DNA of 64,000 bases from contig JAFAAV010000060.1 in assembly GCA_023426375.1 (NCBI GenBank), positions 47,782 through 111,781 of the forward strand. Direction: 5' to 3'. The notes below the pieces were generated by a model. That model was not told the DNA's origin, made no database searches, and was given only the letters and a program-made list of their open reading frames with translations. Positions 1 to 9,408 of the stretch are shown here, in pieces. Both the position numbers and the translations under genes were made by a program. The DNA is from Actinomycetes bacterium (GTDB lineage Bacteria > Actinomycetota > Actinomycetes > Actinomycetales > Micrococcaceae). Each line of letters opens with the position of its first letter. Positions within the stretch are counted from its first letter, which is position 1.

Positions 1-427
1 GTTCGTGGTCAGACACGTCCGGAGTGGACTGCGCAATCCGGCCCAAAGTGACGGAGGCTGGGACACCCAGCTCCGACGCCGCGTGTACGTCGCGGCACAG
101 TTGGTCGATCCAGGCGGCTGTCGGGTTGGCGGGGCTTTGACCAACAGCTCGGGATGCTTGACCGAAGACCGCGGACGGGCTGCGCCCGGCGCTCAGCAAT
201 GCCGCGAGTCGGCGGACCAACGTGACCCACAAGGCTGCCTCGGCAGCTCGGTCCCGTCGCCAGTGGCGGGACACGAACGACATTGACACCGGCGATGCGC
301 GGGGGCGGTCATTGTCCTGCTGCGTGATGGCGACACCGTGAGTGGTGAGCGCACGCCCGCCGACCCCACCGGCCCAGATCAGACCAGCCGCAGCAAGAAG
401 GGTTCCTACAACGAGGGCGAGGATCAT
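1..427 (-). CDS. TadB-like type II secretion F-family membrane protein (partial)
   Basis: This is an open frame that runs off the left edge, so the C-terminus is missing; about 142 residues are visible. It starts at ATG 427, overlapping the tadA stop as ATGA, which argues for translational coupling in a tad operon. The N-terminus begins MILALVVGTLLAAAGLIW, a clear membrane segment. A stretch typical of TadB/GspF N-terminal domains follows (LWVTLVRRLAALLSAGRSPS). TadB proteins form the inner-membrane platform on which the TadA ATPase acts during Flp-pilus assembly or secretion. Assignment rests mainly on position after tadA plus this pattern; whether it is TadB or a TadB/C-like variant cannot be seen from the fragment. 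Confidence 0.7.
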   Translation of the reverse strand, partial: MILALVVGTLLAAAGLIWAGGVGGRALTTHGVAITQQDNDRPRASPVSMSFVSRHWRRDRAAEAALWVTLVRRLAALLSAGRSPSAVFGQASRAVGQSPANPTAAWIDQLCRDVHAASELGVPASVTLGRIAQSTPDVSDHE

Positions 428-1638
428 GACGCACCCCGCCGGTGGTCCCCGACCGGAAGCGCTGGCGCGGCTGTGGTCTCTTGGGCCGTGGTTCGAGACA
501 GGAGTTCTGCCACACGTGGCCATCCCGGCCCCCTGACCGGCTCCCCTCCGCTCCAGCTCAGGGCGGGACGAGTGACGAGTTGACCGTCTAACAGCTCAAG
601 CGTGCACAGGGTCTCCAGGCGCCGCCCGTCCACTCCCCTGCTGACATGGGCGACCAAATCGAGGGCGCTGGCCGCCTGCAGATCGACGGACTCTCGGCTC
701 ATCCCGGCCAGCGAACCCAATGCTGCCAACCGTGCAGGAACAGCCTGGGCGGAATTCGCGTGCACGGTTCCAGCACCGGCGTGACCGGTGTTCAGCGCGG
801 TGAGTAGTTCGCGTACCTCCGCGCCGCGACATTCCCCGACCACTAGGCGGTCGGGCCTCATGCGAAGGGCTTGCCGCACCAGTTCCGCCAGGTCCACAGC
901 ACCGCTACCCTCCACGTTGTCGTGGCGCGCCTGCATGCCCACCACGTGAGGATGCTCAGGGTTCAGCTCGGCGGCGTCCTCGATGAGTACCAGACGCTCG
1001 GATGGGTCGCACTGGGATAACAGCGCCGAAAGAACGGTGGTTTTCCCGGACCCCGTGGCGCCGCTGATCATTAAGTTGGCCCCGGCGGACATGGCCGTAC
1101 ACAGCACGTCCGCCATGAACGGGTGGATGGAACCCGAGGACACCAAGTCGGACAGGGACAACCGCTGTGGGGCCTGAAACCTGATGGACAGCAACGTGCC
1201 ACTAGTGGACACCGGTGGGATCACGGCGTGGACGCGCAGTCCCGTGGCGGTCTGCACGTCAACGCAAGGGTTGGCGTCGTCGAGCCGACGACCGGCCGCC
1301 GTGATAAGACGCACCGCGAGCGCACGGACATCCGCCTCATTCGTGAAAGGAGATGACACACGGGTCACGCCGCCGAGGGTCTCTACGAACACGTTCTCGT
1401 GCCCGTTGACGTACACGTCGCTGAGCCCTTCGGTGGGCAGGAGTGGTTCGAGCGGCCCCAACCCCGTGAGCTCGGCCTTGATGTGCTGCACCGCCCGGAT
1501 GGACCCCACCGCTCCGAGCACGCGGCCGGTGTCCTGAATGGCGCGGGCAATCCGGGCGTCAGTGAGGGCACCACCTTCCTGCAGTAAACGATTGCGTACG
1601 TCTTCCGTGAACTGGGTGTCGAGTTCCGTGCCGCTCAT
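424..1638 (-). CDS. tadA: TadA-family secretion ATPase
   Basis: A 404-residue cytoplasmic ATPase of the CpaF/TadA/VirB11 type that should power assembly of a Flp-like pilus or a tight-adherence secretion system. The Walker A motif GATGSGKT lies near residues 193-200, the Walker B region RPDRLVVGECRG near 261-272, and the His-box region TGHAGAGTVHAN near 284-295. Start ATG 1638 was chosen although the frame is open further upstream: it overlaps the stop of the preceding Ssd-like gene as ATGA and has GGAG just upstream. It is the second gene of a minus-strand operon whose third gene (TadB-like) is cut by the window edge. Confidence 0.9.
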   Translation of the reverse strand: MSGTELDTQFTEDVRNRLLQEGGALTDARIARAIQDTGRVLGAVGSIRAVQHIKAELTGLGPLEPLLPTEGLSDVYVNGHENVFVETLGGVTRVSSPFTNEADVRALAVRLITAAGRRLDDANPCVDVQTATGLRVHAVIPPVSTSGTLLSIRFQAPQRLSLSDLVSSGSIHPFMADVLCTAMSAGANLMISGATGSGKTTVLSALLSQCDPSERLVLIEDAAELNPEHPHVVGMQARHDNVEGSGAVDLAELVRQALRMRPDRLVVGECRGAEVRELLTALNTGHAGAGTVHANSAQAVPARLAALGSLAGMSRESVDLQAASALDLVAHVSRGVDGRRLETLCTLELLDGQLVTRPALSWSGGEPVRGPGWPRVAELLSRTTAQETTAAPALPVGDHRRGAS

Positions 1639-2768
1639 GACCGCTCCTCCACCTGCTGGGCAATGGCACGGACAGCTTTCGCATGTTTCGCGCGTTTGCC
1701 CCGCTGCAACACGGCACCGTTGTCGAGCGCTTGCGGAAGGCGTGGGTCGAAACTGAGCGAACCGGCACAACCAACTCCGGTTGCCGATTCCACGATGGCT
1801 GCATCCACGTCCGCCACGTTGAGCCCGGTCAGGACGGTCATCACTGGGGTCTCGCCGCAGCGTTGGACTGCCAGTGTCGCCGCCAGAACTCCCCTGACGG
1901 TGCGCGGGGTGAGCACCAGTACCGTGGAGCACCACTGAGCCTGCTCCTCGAGACGGTCCGCGTTCAGATCAACAACCAAGTGGCTCGCCGCACTTCTCAG
2001 AGCGTGGATCACGGTGCCCACCGGAACGTGAGACGCATGAGTGCCCTGACGGTCCCACGAGAGGTAACGCAGCTTCCCCGTGCTCGGCATGGCCGCCCAC
2101 AGCTGGTCCGCTGCCACCGCACCGGAGAACTGGTGCAGCTCGGGCCAGCGCAGGCCGTCCTCGGATTCGGTTCCCAACACGAGATCCAGTCCCGCCGCGA
2201 CTGGATCGGCATCGACCACCGCGGTCGTGGAACCGCCGTCCGCCAGTTCCTGCGCGAGCCAGCATGCGAACGTGGAAGCGCCCACACCACCGGTCGCACC
2301 AACTACACCGATGACACGACCGAGCTGAACCGCACCGCCGTCCTGATCGGTGCGAGAGAGCATCTCGGCCAGCCATTCGGCGGCGTCGGGAAGCACGACG
2401 ACGGCGCTTGCCGCGCTGCGAGCGGCGAGTTCCCAGGCTCCCGGCTGAGATGACAAGGCCACGATGATGGCGCCGTTGGGTACTCGTTCCACCGCCGATG
2501 TCGCGTCGACGAGTAATGTCTCCGCATCCTTGGTATCGGCGAGACTGTCGGTGACCGTCAGTGCCACGCGACAGCTCACGCACACGGCTTCCACGGATTC
2601 GATGAGCAGCGGATCAGCACTCAGGAGATGGACCGTTCTGGTCAAGGCTGCTGCCGGCAAGTCGGCGCTGCGTCGATCGCCGGTCACACGGTCAGGACTG
2701 GTGCGCTGGGCTCTGCGCGTCCGCGGAATCACCGCCGTGTTCGGGGACCTGTGCGCTGGAGGGGTCAT
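1635..2768 (-). CDS. Ssd/CpaE-like septum-site/pilus-assembly P-loop protein
   Basis: A MinD/CpaE-type protein of about 377 residues. The C-terminal half carries a deviant Walker A-like stretch, IGVVGATGGVGASTFACWL, followed by VVDADPVAAGLDL, as in actinobacterial Ssd (septum-site determining) proteins that sit upstream of tadA. The N-terminal half resembles a receiver-like domain without obvious catalytic residues. It probably localises the Tad machinery at the pole or septum (TadZ role); this is inferred from family and position. ATG 2768 is used; a GTG at 2777 is an equally possible start. It overlaps tadA by 4 bp. Confidence 0.75.
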   Translation of the reverse strand: MTPPAHRSPNTAVIPRTRRAQRTSPDRVTGDRRSADLPAAALTRTVHLLSADPLLIESVEAVCVSCRVALTVTDSLADTKDAETLLVDATSAVERVPNGAIIVALSSQPGAWELAARSAASAVVVLPDAAEWLAEMLSRTDQDGGAVQLGRVIGVVGATGGVGASTFACWLAQELADGGSTTAVVDADPVAAGLDLVLGTESEDGLRWPELHQFSGAVAADQLWAAMPSTGKLRYLSWDRQGTHASHVPVGTVIHALRSAASHLVVDLNADRLEEQAQWCSTVLVLTPRTVRGVLAATLAVQRCGETPVMTVLTGLNVADVDAAIVESATGVGCAGSLSFDPRLPQALDNGAVLQRGKRAKHAKAVRAIAQQVEERS

Positions 2769-2900
2769 GCCCCCCACAGTGGTCGGGTTACCCGTTTATG
2801 GGATCAGCGAAAGATCGAATTGTGGAGCCGGGCCCGCTGCTCCACGGCAAGGCCCAGACCTGTGCAGTACCACCGCCGCGAGTCCACCCCGACTCGCTGC

Positions 2901-3575
2901 TCACCACCATGCCCGGGTCGTCTCGGTGGGCCCGTCGAGTTCGGTGAGCCCGGCGTCCACCACGGCAACCGGTCGCGTGGCAGCTGCCCACTTAGCTGCA
3001 CTCGGGTACTCGACCCGCACCCTGAAGTTATCCGCCCGCCACTGTTCCCGCTCAGCTTCGGACATGGCCTCCCACGCCAATTGCGCAGCGTGGGCGCACT
3101 GTGCGGCGAGCTTGCCGCTGGTCATCTCGAGCCCCGGCCGCACCTCCACGGTGACCATCGCGTCAGTAACGTTTGAGGCGCCGTCGTCCGGAAAAGTAGT
3201 GCCCGAAACCTGAAGTTTGTTCAGTTCTTTGGGGAGCGGCTTGACCGGGCCGGGCACAAAGGCTCGCACGGCGGCGTCGCCGAACTCGCCGCTGCCGGCT
3301 TGGGTGACCGTCACGCCGTCGAGAGCCTGAACGTCCGTCCAGCGTTTGCCGTCCGCGCGGCGCACGAGCTTGCGGATGCGTGCATCGCGCCAGTACTTCA
3401 CGGCCGGATGCCAAGGGCCGTCAGGTTCGGATCGTGGGTCCGCCAGCAGGGCGACGACGGCGCGCGCTGCGGCCTCGGCCACGTCCACCTGCCGCGCGGG
3501 CGACTGCCGATCCCTGTAGACCACCAACTGCATGGCCCAGGGAATGTCGTGATCATCGGGAATCTGCTCGGACAT
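2901..3575 (-). CDS. Pth2-type peptidyl-tRNA hydrolase domain protein
   Basis: A 224-residue protein. Its C-terminal part matches the PTH2 fold (VTVEVRPGLEMTSGKLAAQC followed by AHAAQLAWEAM), where the conserved K and the AAQCAHAA helix mark the family. Pth2 enzymes release peptides from peptidyl-tRNA. The N-terminal region starts MSEQIPDDHDIPWAMQLVVY and repeats part of the pattern (MQLVVYRDRQSP), as in the longer actinobacterial form. The frame is open further upstream, but ATG 3575 gives the family-like N-terminus. It lies upstream of, and in the same direction as, the tad genes but with a 132 bp gap, so it is probably a separate transcript. Confidence 0.75.
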   Translation of the reverse strand: MSEQIPDDHDIPWAMQLVVYRDRQSPARQVDVAEAAARAVVALLADPRSEPDGPWHPAVKYWRDARIRKLVRRADGKRWTDVQALDGVTVTQAGSGEFGDAAVRAFVPGPVKPLPKELNKLQVSGTTFPDDGASNVTDAMVTVEVRPGLEMTSGKLAAQCAHAAQLAWEAMSEAEREQWRADNFRVRVEYPSAAKWAAATRPVAVVDAGLTELDGPTETTRAWW

Positions 3576-3660
3576 CTTTCTACTGTGCCACGCGGCAAAC
3601 GAACTCCCCCACAGTCCACGTTCTGCTGTGCATGTCAGGAGCCGCCCGTAACCTGAATCC

Positions 3661-5076
3661 ATGAACGCTGACGTTGTGGCCAGGCTCCGAGGCACCTTCC
3701 GTACCGGGCGGACCCGTTCCATTCAGTGGCGCCGCGACCAGCTCAATGGTCTAGAGGCCATGCTGCTCAATCACAAGGAGCAGTGGCAAAGGGCGTTGGG
3801 CGAGGACCTGGGGAAATCCCCGTTCGAGGCCACGATGACCGAGATTTATCCCGTGATCACCGAGCTCAAACTCACTCGGCGCAACCTCAAGAAGTGGCAC
3901 AAGGATCAGCCGGTTCGCACTCCATTTCAGTTCTTCCCGGCCCGTTCCTGGGTGCGGTACGACCCACTGGGCGTCGTGGTGATCATCTCGCCGTGGAACT
4001 ACCCGCTACAACTACAGTTCTCGCCACTCATGGGCGCCCTCGCCGGTGGCAATTGCGTGGTCATCAAGCCCAGTGAGATCAGTTCGGCCGTGGAACGCCT
4101 CTTTGCCGAGCTGGCCCCGCGTTACCTCGATCAAGAAGCAGTCGCGGTGGTTACGGGGCAGGCCGACGCCGCCACCGCCCTCATCGACGCCCGTCCCGAT
4201 CACGTGTTCTTCACCGGTTCGACCACCACGGGCACGGCGGTAGCCGAGCGAGCTGCGCGCCAACTTGTTCCCGTGACCCTGGAGCTGGGTGGCAAGTCAC
4301 CCACCTACGTTCACAACGATGTCGACCTTCATGCGGCCGCGCGCCGGATCGTGTGGGGCAAATTCCTCAATGCCGGTCAAACCTGTGTGGCACCGGATCA
4401 CGTCTACGCCCACCAGGACATAGCGGCGTCATTGGCGGAGGAACTCGCACGAGCCGTGCGAGAGAGTTTCGGGGCTCGAGCGCAGAAATCGGAATACTTT
4501 GGGCGCATGATCCACACCGGCGCGGTGGATCGCGTGAGTGCCATGATCCCACCCAAGGGCTCAGAGCAGATCGTGTGCGGCGGCGACGTCGATCGCGAGG
4601 ATCGCTATATCGCGCCCACCGTCTTGTACCCCGTGGCCGAATCCGATCCCGTGATGAGCGAGGAAATCTTCGGCCCGGTTCTGCCCGTTCTGCCGGTGCG
4701 CGGTCCGCAGGAAGCCGTCCAGCGAATGCTCACGCGGGACACTCCCTTGGCCCTGTATATCTTTGCCACGGACAAGTCCGTGCGGGACTACATCATGGAT
4801 GAGGTGCCTTCCGGTGGAGTAAGTATCGGGATCCCGGTCGCTCATGTGGGTAGTCCTTATTTGCCATTCGGCGGCAAGGGTGCCAGCGGTCAAGGGACGT
4901 ACCACGGCAAGTGGTCACGTGACGCGTTCACTCATCAACGGGCGGTGCTCTCCAAATCGTTGAAACCGGAGACGTTGGGGGTCATTTATCCGCCCATCCA
5001 CGACGCGGTGAAAACCGTGTTGGACCGTGCGCTGTCGCCCGTGGGCGACAGGAAGCGTCGAACGCCTGGGTCGTAG
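3661..5076 (+). CDS. Aldehyde dehydrogenase, class 3-like
   Basis: A 471-residue NAD(P)-dependent aldehyde dehydrogenase. Visible motifs: the proline-tryptophan-asparagine loop ISPWNYPLQLQ near residue 110, the cofactor lysine VVIKPSE near 136, FTGSTTTG near 184, the catalytic Glu in LELGGKSP near 208, and the catalytic Cys in GQTCVAPDHV near 242. Length and lack of an N-terminal extension fit the short ALDH3-type family, which oxidises medium- or long-chain aliphatic or aromatic aldehydes to acids. The substrate cannot be read from sequence. It is divergent from the Pth2-like gene with about 85 bp between starts. Confidence 0.88.
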   Translation: MNADVVARLRGTFRTGRTRSIQWRRDQLNGLEAMLLNHKEQWQRALGEDLGKSPFEATMTEIYPVITELKLTRRNLKKWHKDQPVRTPFQFFPARSWVRYDPLGVVVIISPWNYPLQLQFSPLMGALAGGNCVVIKPSEISSAVERLFAELAPRYLDQEAVAVVTGQADAATALIDARPDHVFFTGSTTTGTAVAERAARQLVPVTLELGGKSPTYVHNDVDLHAAARRIVWGKFLNAGQTCVAPDHVYAHQDIAASLAEELARAVRESFGARAQKSEYFGRMIHTGAVDRVSAMIPPKGSEQIVCGGDVDREDRYIAPTVLYPVAESDPVMSEEIFGPVLPVLPVRGPQEAVQRMLTRDTPLALYIFATDKSVRDYIMDEVPSGGVSIGIPVAHVGSPYLPFGGKGASGQGTYHGKWSRDAFTHQRAVLSKSLKPETLGVIYPPIHDAVKTVLDRALSPVGDRKRRTPGS

Positions 5077-5085
5077 GATCTGACC

Positions 5086-5640
5086 ATGAACCAGCCAACG
5101 GCTTTCTTCTTGCGAGGCATCAATGTGGGAGCCAACAACAGGGTTCCCATGGCGGAGCTGCGTACCCTCCTCACGGAACAGCTCGGCGCTCGAGAGGTGA
5201 AGACTTACCTGCAGAGCGGCAACCTGGTCTGTGTTCCTCCCGACAACCCCGCGGAGTTCGCCAAAACGTTGTCAGCGGCCATCGAATCGGAATTCGGCGT
5301 CCTGAGCCCGGTCGTTCACCGGACGTTCGAAGAACTGTCGGCGGTGCTGGCGGCAGATCCGCTGCGCGACATCGCCTCCGACGACAAGCTGTATCAAGTG
5401 CACTTCTGTGACCGTCCCGTCCCCGAGCTGGACCTGGCCTCACTACCGATCCACGACGACGAACGCATTGTGGTTGACGGATCGGAAATCTACATCTGGT
5501 ACGGCAGCGACAAGGGAATCCACGCCTCCAAACTGCCGGTGGCGCTCGGTAAGCAACTGCCGGGCATGACCATCACCGCCCGGAATATGCGCACCGTCCG
5601 GAAGGTCGCGGAACTGCTGGACGCCGCGGCGTCGGACTGA
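5086..5640 (+). CDS. DUF1697 family protein
   Basis: A 184-residue soluble protein with the hallmark N-terminus FFLRGINVGANNRVPMAELR and a second conserved stretch, VKTYLQSGNLV. This is diagnostic for DUF1697 (PF08002). The family has no established biochemical role. It follows the aldehyde dehydrogenase after only 9 bp and may be cotranscribed. No membrane segment or signal peptide is seen. Confidence 0.85.
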   Translation: MNQPTAFFLRGINVGANNRVPMAELRTLLTEQLGAREVKTYLQSGNLVCVPPDNPAEFAKTLSAAIESEFGVLSPVVHRTFEELSAVLAADPLRDIASDDKLYQVHFCDRPVPELDLASLPIHDDERIVVDGSEIYIWYGSDKGIHASKLPVALGKQLPGMTITARNMRTVRKVAELLDAAASD

Positions 5641-5736
5641 GAAAGTGAGTGCGTCTCGGACGGCTTCGAACTCGAACTCATTGCGGATCACTGACGCCGC
5701 CCGGAACATGTCAGTGCCCCACGCGATAATGAGCGC

Positions 5737-7503
5737 ATGCACATAGTGGTGGCTCCCGCAGAAACCGGGGCCGGAGGCTGGACCCTGCAGGTGGTCACGG
5801 CCAACGGTCAGCGGGCGGGGCAACCTCTGACGGTGACGGACCAGGAGTTCCCGGGCGTCGTTGCCAAACGAGAAGCCGCCGCGTTGGAAGCAGGCGTGCA
5901 GCCGCCGGTCTGGACTTGGATGGACACCTCGGTACCCGCCGCGCTGCTCTGCGAAGCGGATGTGTGGGCCACCAAATGCCGAGATCTTGGGCTGTGCGCA
6001 ACCATCCTGGCCACCGCCTCCACAGCCCCCGGTTCAGGCGCTCCGGATGCAACCACCGGTGAACCCCAGGCCATGCAGTACACCCCGGTCATCGAACCGG
6101 CAGACCCACGCCATGTACCCGGCCCCCGCCCGCGCCCGGTCGAAGACTCACAAACCTCACTGTTCGCCATGGCCACGGACCGCGGCCCCGGCCTCGACGA
6201 ACTGGTCGCCGAACTGGCCGAACAGATCCGCGCCGTGAGCACGGCACGCAACTCCAAACGGTTGGAGATGCTGCTAGGTCTCGAATCGCAGGGTGCGCTG
6301 GTGGCAGCCACCATGCGTCACCAGGGAATCCCGTGGAATCCAGAAATCCACGAGCAGATTCTCACCGACGCCATGGGCCCCCGCCCGAAAGAGGGCGAAC
6401 GCCCCGTTCGCATGCAGGAACTGGCCGAGGAGATTCGTCGGGTCCTGGCCGCTCCCACGCTCAACCCCGATTCCCCGCCCGAGCTACTCAAGGCACTGCG
6501 CACCGCCGGTGTGGACATCGATTCCACACGTGCCTGGGTGATCAAGGAGTGGACCGTGGTGGCAGGGCAACCGGATTCTCGCAGACAAGAGATCGTCGCC
6601 CCCGTCCTCGAGTACAAGAAACTGTCCCGCATTTTCTCCGCAACCGGCTGGCACTGGCTCGACACGTGGGTCAACAACGGCCGCTTCCACCCCGAATACG
6701 TGGTGGGCGGCGTGGTCACCGGCCGTTGGGCCGCCCGCGGCGGTGGCGCGCTACAGATCCCCAAGTTCATTCGCGATGCCGTGCGCGCGGATCCCGGCCG
6801 CACCCTGGTCGTTGCCGACGCCGCCCAACTGGAACCTCGCGTTCTGGCCATCTTGGCCCGCGATGATGCCCTGGCTCAGGCCTCCAGGGACCGAGATCTG
6901 TACGAATCCATCGCCCAACAAGGACAGGAACGCGGCTCCGAGTTGAAGGAACGGCCTCACGCCAAGGTTGCTCTGTTGGGGGCCATGTACGGAGCCACCC
7001 AGGGAGCCGCCGGCCGGTTCATGCCACACCTCACTCGGATGTTTCCCCGGGCCGTGGGCTACGTGGAGCATGCCGCTCGTGTGGGCGAACGGGGAGAGCA
7101 GGTTTGCACGTACCTCGGACGATGGTCACCCCTGCCCGAACCGGAATGGTTCGAAATCCAACGTGCCACGGACACCGCGGCCGGCGAGCGCCGTGCGGCC
7201 CAGGCGGCGCGGACCCATGGCCGGTTCTCACGGAACTTTGTGGTGCAGGGTTCAGCCGCCGAGTGGGCGTTAGCGTGGCTCGGGCACATCCGGCAGGGCT
7301 TGCACCGACAGGGGCTGGACGCGCATCTCGTCTTCTTCCTGCATGACGAGATCATGGTGCACTGCGCTCAAGAACAAGCCGAACAGGTCAAGCAAGTGGT
7401 TCTGGACGCCGCGGATCAGGCGGTGCGCACAGTGTTCGGCCGGGTGCCGGTGGAAGTTCCGGTGGCCACGAGCGTGGTCACCAGTTACGCGGACTCTAAA
7501 TAG
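5737..7503 (+). CDS. PolA-like bifunctional 3'-5' exonuclease/DNA polymerase
   Basis: A 588-residue family A polymerase without a 5'-nuclease domain, of the type common in actinobacteria in addition to full PolA. Polymerase motif A appears as VVADAAQLEPRVLAIL with Asp near residue 361. The O-helix region is ERPHAKVALLGAMYG. Motif C is HDEIMVHC with Asp near 537. The N-terminal third shows a degenerate exonuclease-like region rich in Ala/Pro, and the canonical exonuclease acidic residues are not obvious. Likely a repair or accessory polymerase; the cellular role is inferred. It stands alone, 97 bp after the DUF1697 gene. Confidence 0.85.
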   Translation: MHIVVAPAETGAGGWTLQVVTANGQRAGQPLTVTDQEFPGVVAKREAAALEAGVQPPVWTWMDTSVPAALLCEADVWATKCRDLGLCATILATASTAPGSGAPDATTGEPQAMQYTPVIEPADPRHVPGPRPRPVEDSQTSLFAMATDRGPGLDELVAELAEQIRAVSTARNSKRLEMLLGLESQGALVAATMRHQGIPWNPEIHEQILTDAMGPRPKEGERPVRMQELAEEIRRVLAAPTLNPDSPPELLKALRTAGVDIDSTRAWVIKEWTVVAGQPDSRRQEIVAPVLEYKKLSRIFSATGWHWLDTWVNNGRFHPEYVVGGVVTGRWAARGGGALQIPKFIRDAVRADPGRTLVVADAAQLEPRVLAILARDDALAQASRDRDLYESIAQQGQERGSELKERPHAKVALLGAMYGATQGAAGRFMPHLTRMFPRAVGYVEHAARVGERGEQVCTYLGRWSPLPEPEWFEIQRATDTAAGERRAAQAARTHGRFSRNFVVQGSAAEWALAWLGHIRQGLHRQGLDAHLVFFLHDEIMVHCAQEQAEQVKQVVLDAADQAVRTVFGRVPVEVPVATSVVTSYADSK

Positions 7504-7556
7504 CCCGGCCTCAACAGCCTGCCCCGCGCCCCGTCAGCCACTAGCAGCCTCGACGC

Positions 7557-8324
7557 TTACAGCGGCGCCGGCCGTTTGTCATCGCGGTCCCACTCCACGG
7601 ACCAGCCGAGCCACTCGAGGATCCGGTCGATCACGATGCCGGTGAAGCCCCACACGGTGACTGTTTCGCCGGTCTCGTTGACACGCACGTCGAAGGCCGG
7701 GGACTTATAGGTCTGATGTCCGCGAGTCACCGTCGCGTAGTAGCGATGAGCCGGGTTGATCAGATCCAGAACAGGAACGCGGAACACCAGCGAGGACTCG
7801 GCGTGGTCCATCACGTCCACCTCGGACTGGCTCTGCCACCATCCCAGGACAGGGGTGACCATGTGGTTGCTGATGGGCAGCGGCACGGGGTGCAGGGTTC
7901 CGAGCACCTCCACACCGTCCGGGTCCAACCCGGTTTCCTCGTGGGCCTCCCGTAGCGCGCCGCGCACGTGCGGGGCGCTCACCTCGCCACCGGGCACCGT
8001 CATGAGTTCACCCAGTTCCCCGTCCGGCGGGTCCAGTCGACCGCCAGGGAAGGCCACTTGGCCGGGGTGCGAACGGAGATTGGCCGAACGCTGGACGAGC
8101 AACACGTCAAGGTCCCGGCCGGGCCCTTCCCCATGTTCCTCGTACTCGGAGGGCACCTGGTCCAGTGCACCGAACAGGATGAGCACCGCGGACTGTCGGT
8201 AGTCATCGGCAAGGTTCCCGATTCGCCAAGGCTCACGGTCCTCCATGTACACCGTGTGCCCGTCTCGGGCGAGCTCCAGCAACTCCTCACGGGCACGAAC
8301 GGTGCCGGGTGATGTGGGTGTCAT
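7557..8324 (-). CDS. Nudix hydrolase, CoA pyrophosphatase-like
   Basis: A 255-residue Nudix protein. The Nudix region reads PGQVAFPGGRLDPPDGE, then after a short insertion REAHEETGLDPDG, which supplies the metal-binding REXXEE core. The preceding LLVQRSANLRSHPGQVAFPGG matches the CoA-pyrophosphatase (NudL/Nudt7-like) signature, so the likely reaction is CoA to 3',5'-ADP and phosphopantetheine. Start ATG 8324 is preceded by AAAGGA; upstream in-frame codons lie inside nth. It follows nth by 17 bp in the same direction, so a two-gene operon is likely. Confidence 0.82.
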   Translation of the reverse strand: MTPTSPGTVRAREELLELARDGHTVYMEDREPWRIGNLADDYRQSAVLILFGALDQVPSEYEEHGEGPGRDLDVLLVQRSANLRSHPGQVAFPGGRLDPPDGELGELMTVPGGEVSAPHVRGALREAHEETGLDPDGVEVLGTLHPVPLPISNHMVTPVLGWWQSQSEVDVMDHAESSLVFRVPVLDLINPAHRYYATVTRGHQTYKSPAFDVRVNETGETVTVWGFTGIVIDRILEWLGWSVEWDRDDKRPAPL

Positions 8325-8341
8325 GGGTGTCCTTTCGTGGC

Positions 8342-9241
8342 TCACGCGCTGAGCGTGTGCCCCTGGGCCCGCAGCTCGCGCCGCGTGGCTCCGTTCATGT
8401 ATCGGTCCAGCAGTTCTTCCCGACCGGGTTTCAATTCGTACGCCAGCAGTTTGCGTGCCGCCTGCGGATCGGTGGGGCCCTCCCCGTAGGAGGGGCACAG
8501 GTCAGCGATCGGGCACACCCCGCACGCGGGCTTTCGCGAATGGCAGATGCGGCGCCCGTGATAAATCAGCTCGTGGGACAGCTGGGTCCAGACCTTGGCC
8601 GGGAACAGTGCGGTGACATCTTTTTCGACCTTGACCGGGTCCTCCTGGGTGGTCCACCCGAGCCTGCGGGCGAGTCGTCCGAAGTGCGTGTCCACGGTGA
8701 CTCCGGGTACTCCGAAGGCGTTCCCCAACACCACGTTCGCGGTCTTGCGTCCCACACCCGGCAGCGTGACCAAATCCTTGAGTTTCCCGGGCACCTCACC
8801 GTTGTATTCGTCCACCACGCGGTTGGCAAGTGCCTGGATCGAGCGCGCTTTGGACCGGTAGAAGCCCAATGGCCTCACGATTTCCTGCACGGATTCCGGT
8901 TCGGCCTCGGCCAGTTCCTGGGGGCCGGGATAGGTCGCGAACAGGATGGGGGTCACCGAGTTCACGCGCACGTCGGTGGTCTGCGCGGACAGCACGGTGG
9001 CCACGAGAAGCTGCCAGGCGTCGTCGAAATCCAATTCGGCCACGGCGTACGGATAGGTCTCCGCGAGAATGCGCTGGATCTTGCGCGCCCGCCGGGTCAC
9101 GGAGAGTGAGCTTTCCTCCCCCGCCCGACGACGCCGCCCTGCCGCCTTGGCTGCCTCATCCGGCGAAACGTGGCGGATGTGCTCGGCGGCTGCGGGGTTG
9201 TCCATACTCTCGATCATGCTGGGCCGGGCACCCGGGGTCAA
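8342..9241 (-). CDS. nth: Endonuclease III
   Basis: A DNA glycosylase/AP lyase of base-excision repair, 299 residues. The helix-hairpin-helix is LPGVGRKTANVVLGNAFG and the downstream VDTHFGRLARRLG contains the catalytic Asp. A C-terminal 4Fe-4S cluster loop shows the C-x6-C-x2-C-x5-C spacing in CHSRKPACGVCPIADLC. The first 50 or so residues are a poorly conserved extension, so the true start could be one of the in-frame Met codons downstream of 9241 (MIESM or MDNPAAAEH). Confidence 0.93.
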   Translation of the reverse strand: MTPGARPSMIESMDNPAAAEHIRHVSPDEAAKAAGRRRRAGEESSLSVTRRARKIQRILAETYPYAVAELDFDDAWQLLVATVLSAQTTDVRVNSVTPILFATYPGPQELAEAEPESVQEIVRPLGFYRSKARSIQALANRVVDEYNGEVPGKLKDLVTLPGVGRKTANVVLGNAFGVPGVTVDTHFGRLARRLGWTTQEDPVKVEKDVTALFPAKVWTQLSHELIYHGRRICHSRKPACGVCPIADLCPSYGEGPTDPQAARKLLAYELKPGREELLDRYMNGATRRELRAQGHTLSA

Positions 9242-9340
9242 ACCCGTTCCGGAGCCCGACCGGAAAGTGCATGACGCGATATTTCATACCCGCGATTCGG
9301 TTGGATGTACCCGCGAAATGTCCACTACGCTGGGACCAAA

Positions 9341-9356
9341 TGTGAACTGCGCCACG
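9341..9356 (+). promoter_or_regulatory. Possible GlxR/CRP-type half site before acs
   Basis: TGTGAACTGCGCCACG lies about 53 bp before the acs start. The left half TGTGA is perfect against the actinobacterial GlxR/CRP consensus TGTGA-N6-TCACA, while the right half matches only in part. A GlxR-like regulator is encoded about 5 kb away, and acetate genes are known GlxR targets in corynebacteria. This is weak evidence from one half site. Confidence 0.25.
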
Positions 9357-9408
9357 CAGGGACTGCTTGCGCGGCCCACGGCCATGTAGCGACATATGAA
9401 GGAGCCCC

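Noticed and set aside
5..286. Plus-strand ORF at the left edge
   Set aside because: It lies opposite the TadB-like frame, which is coupled to tadA and has a membrane helix.
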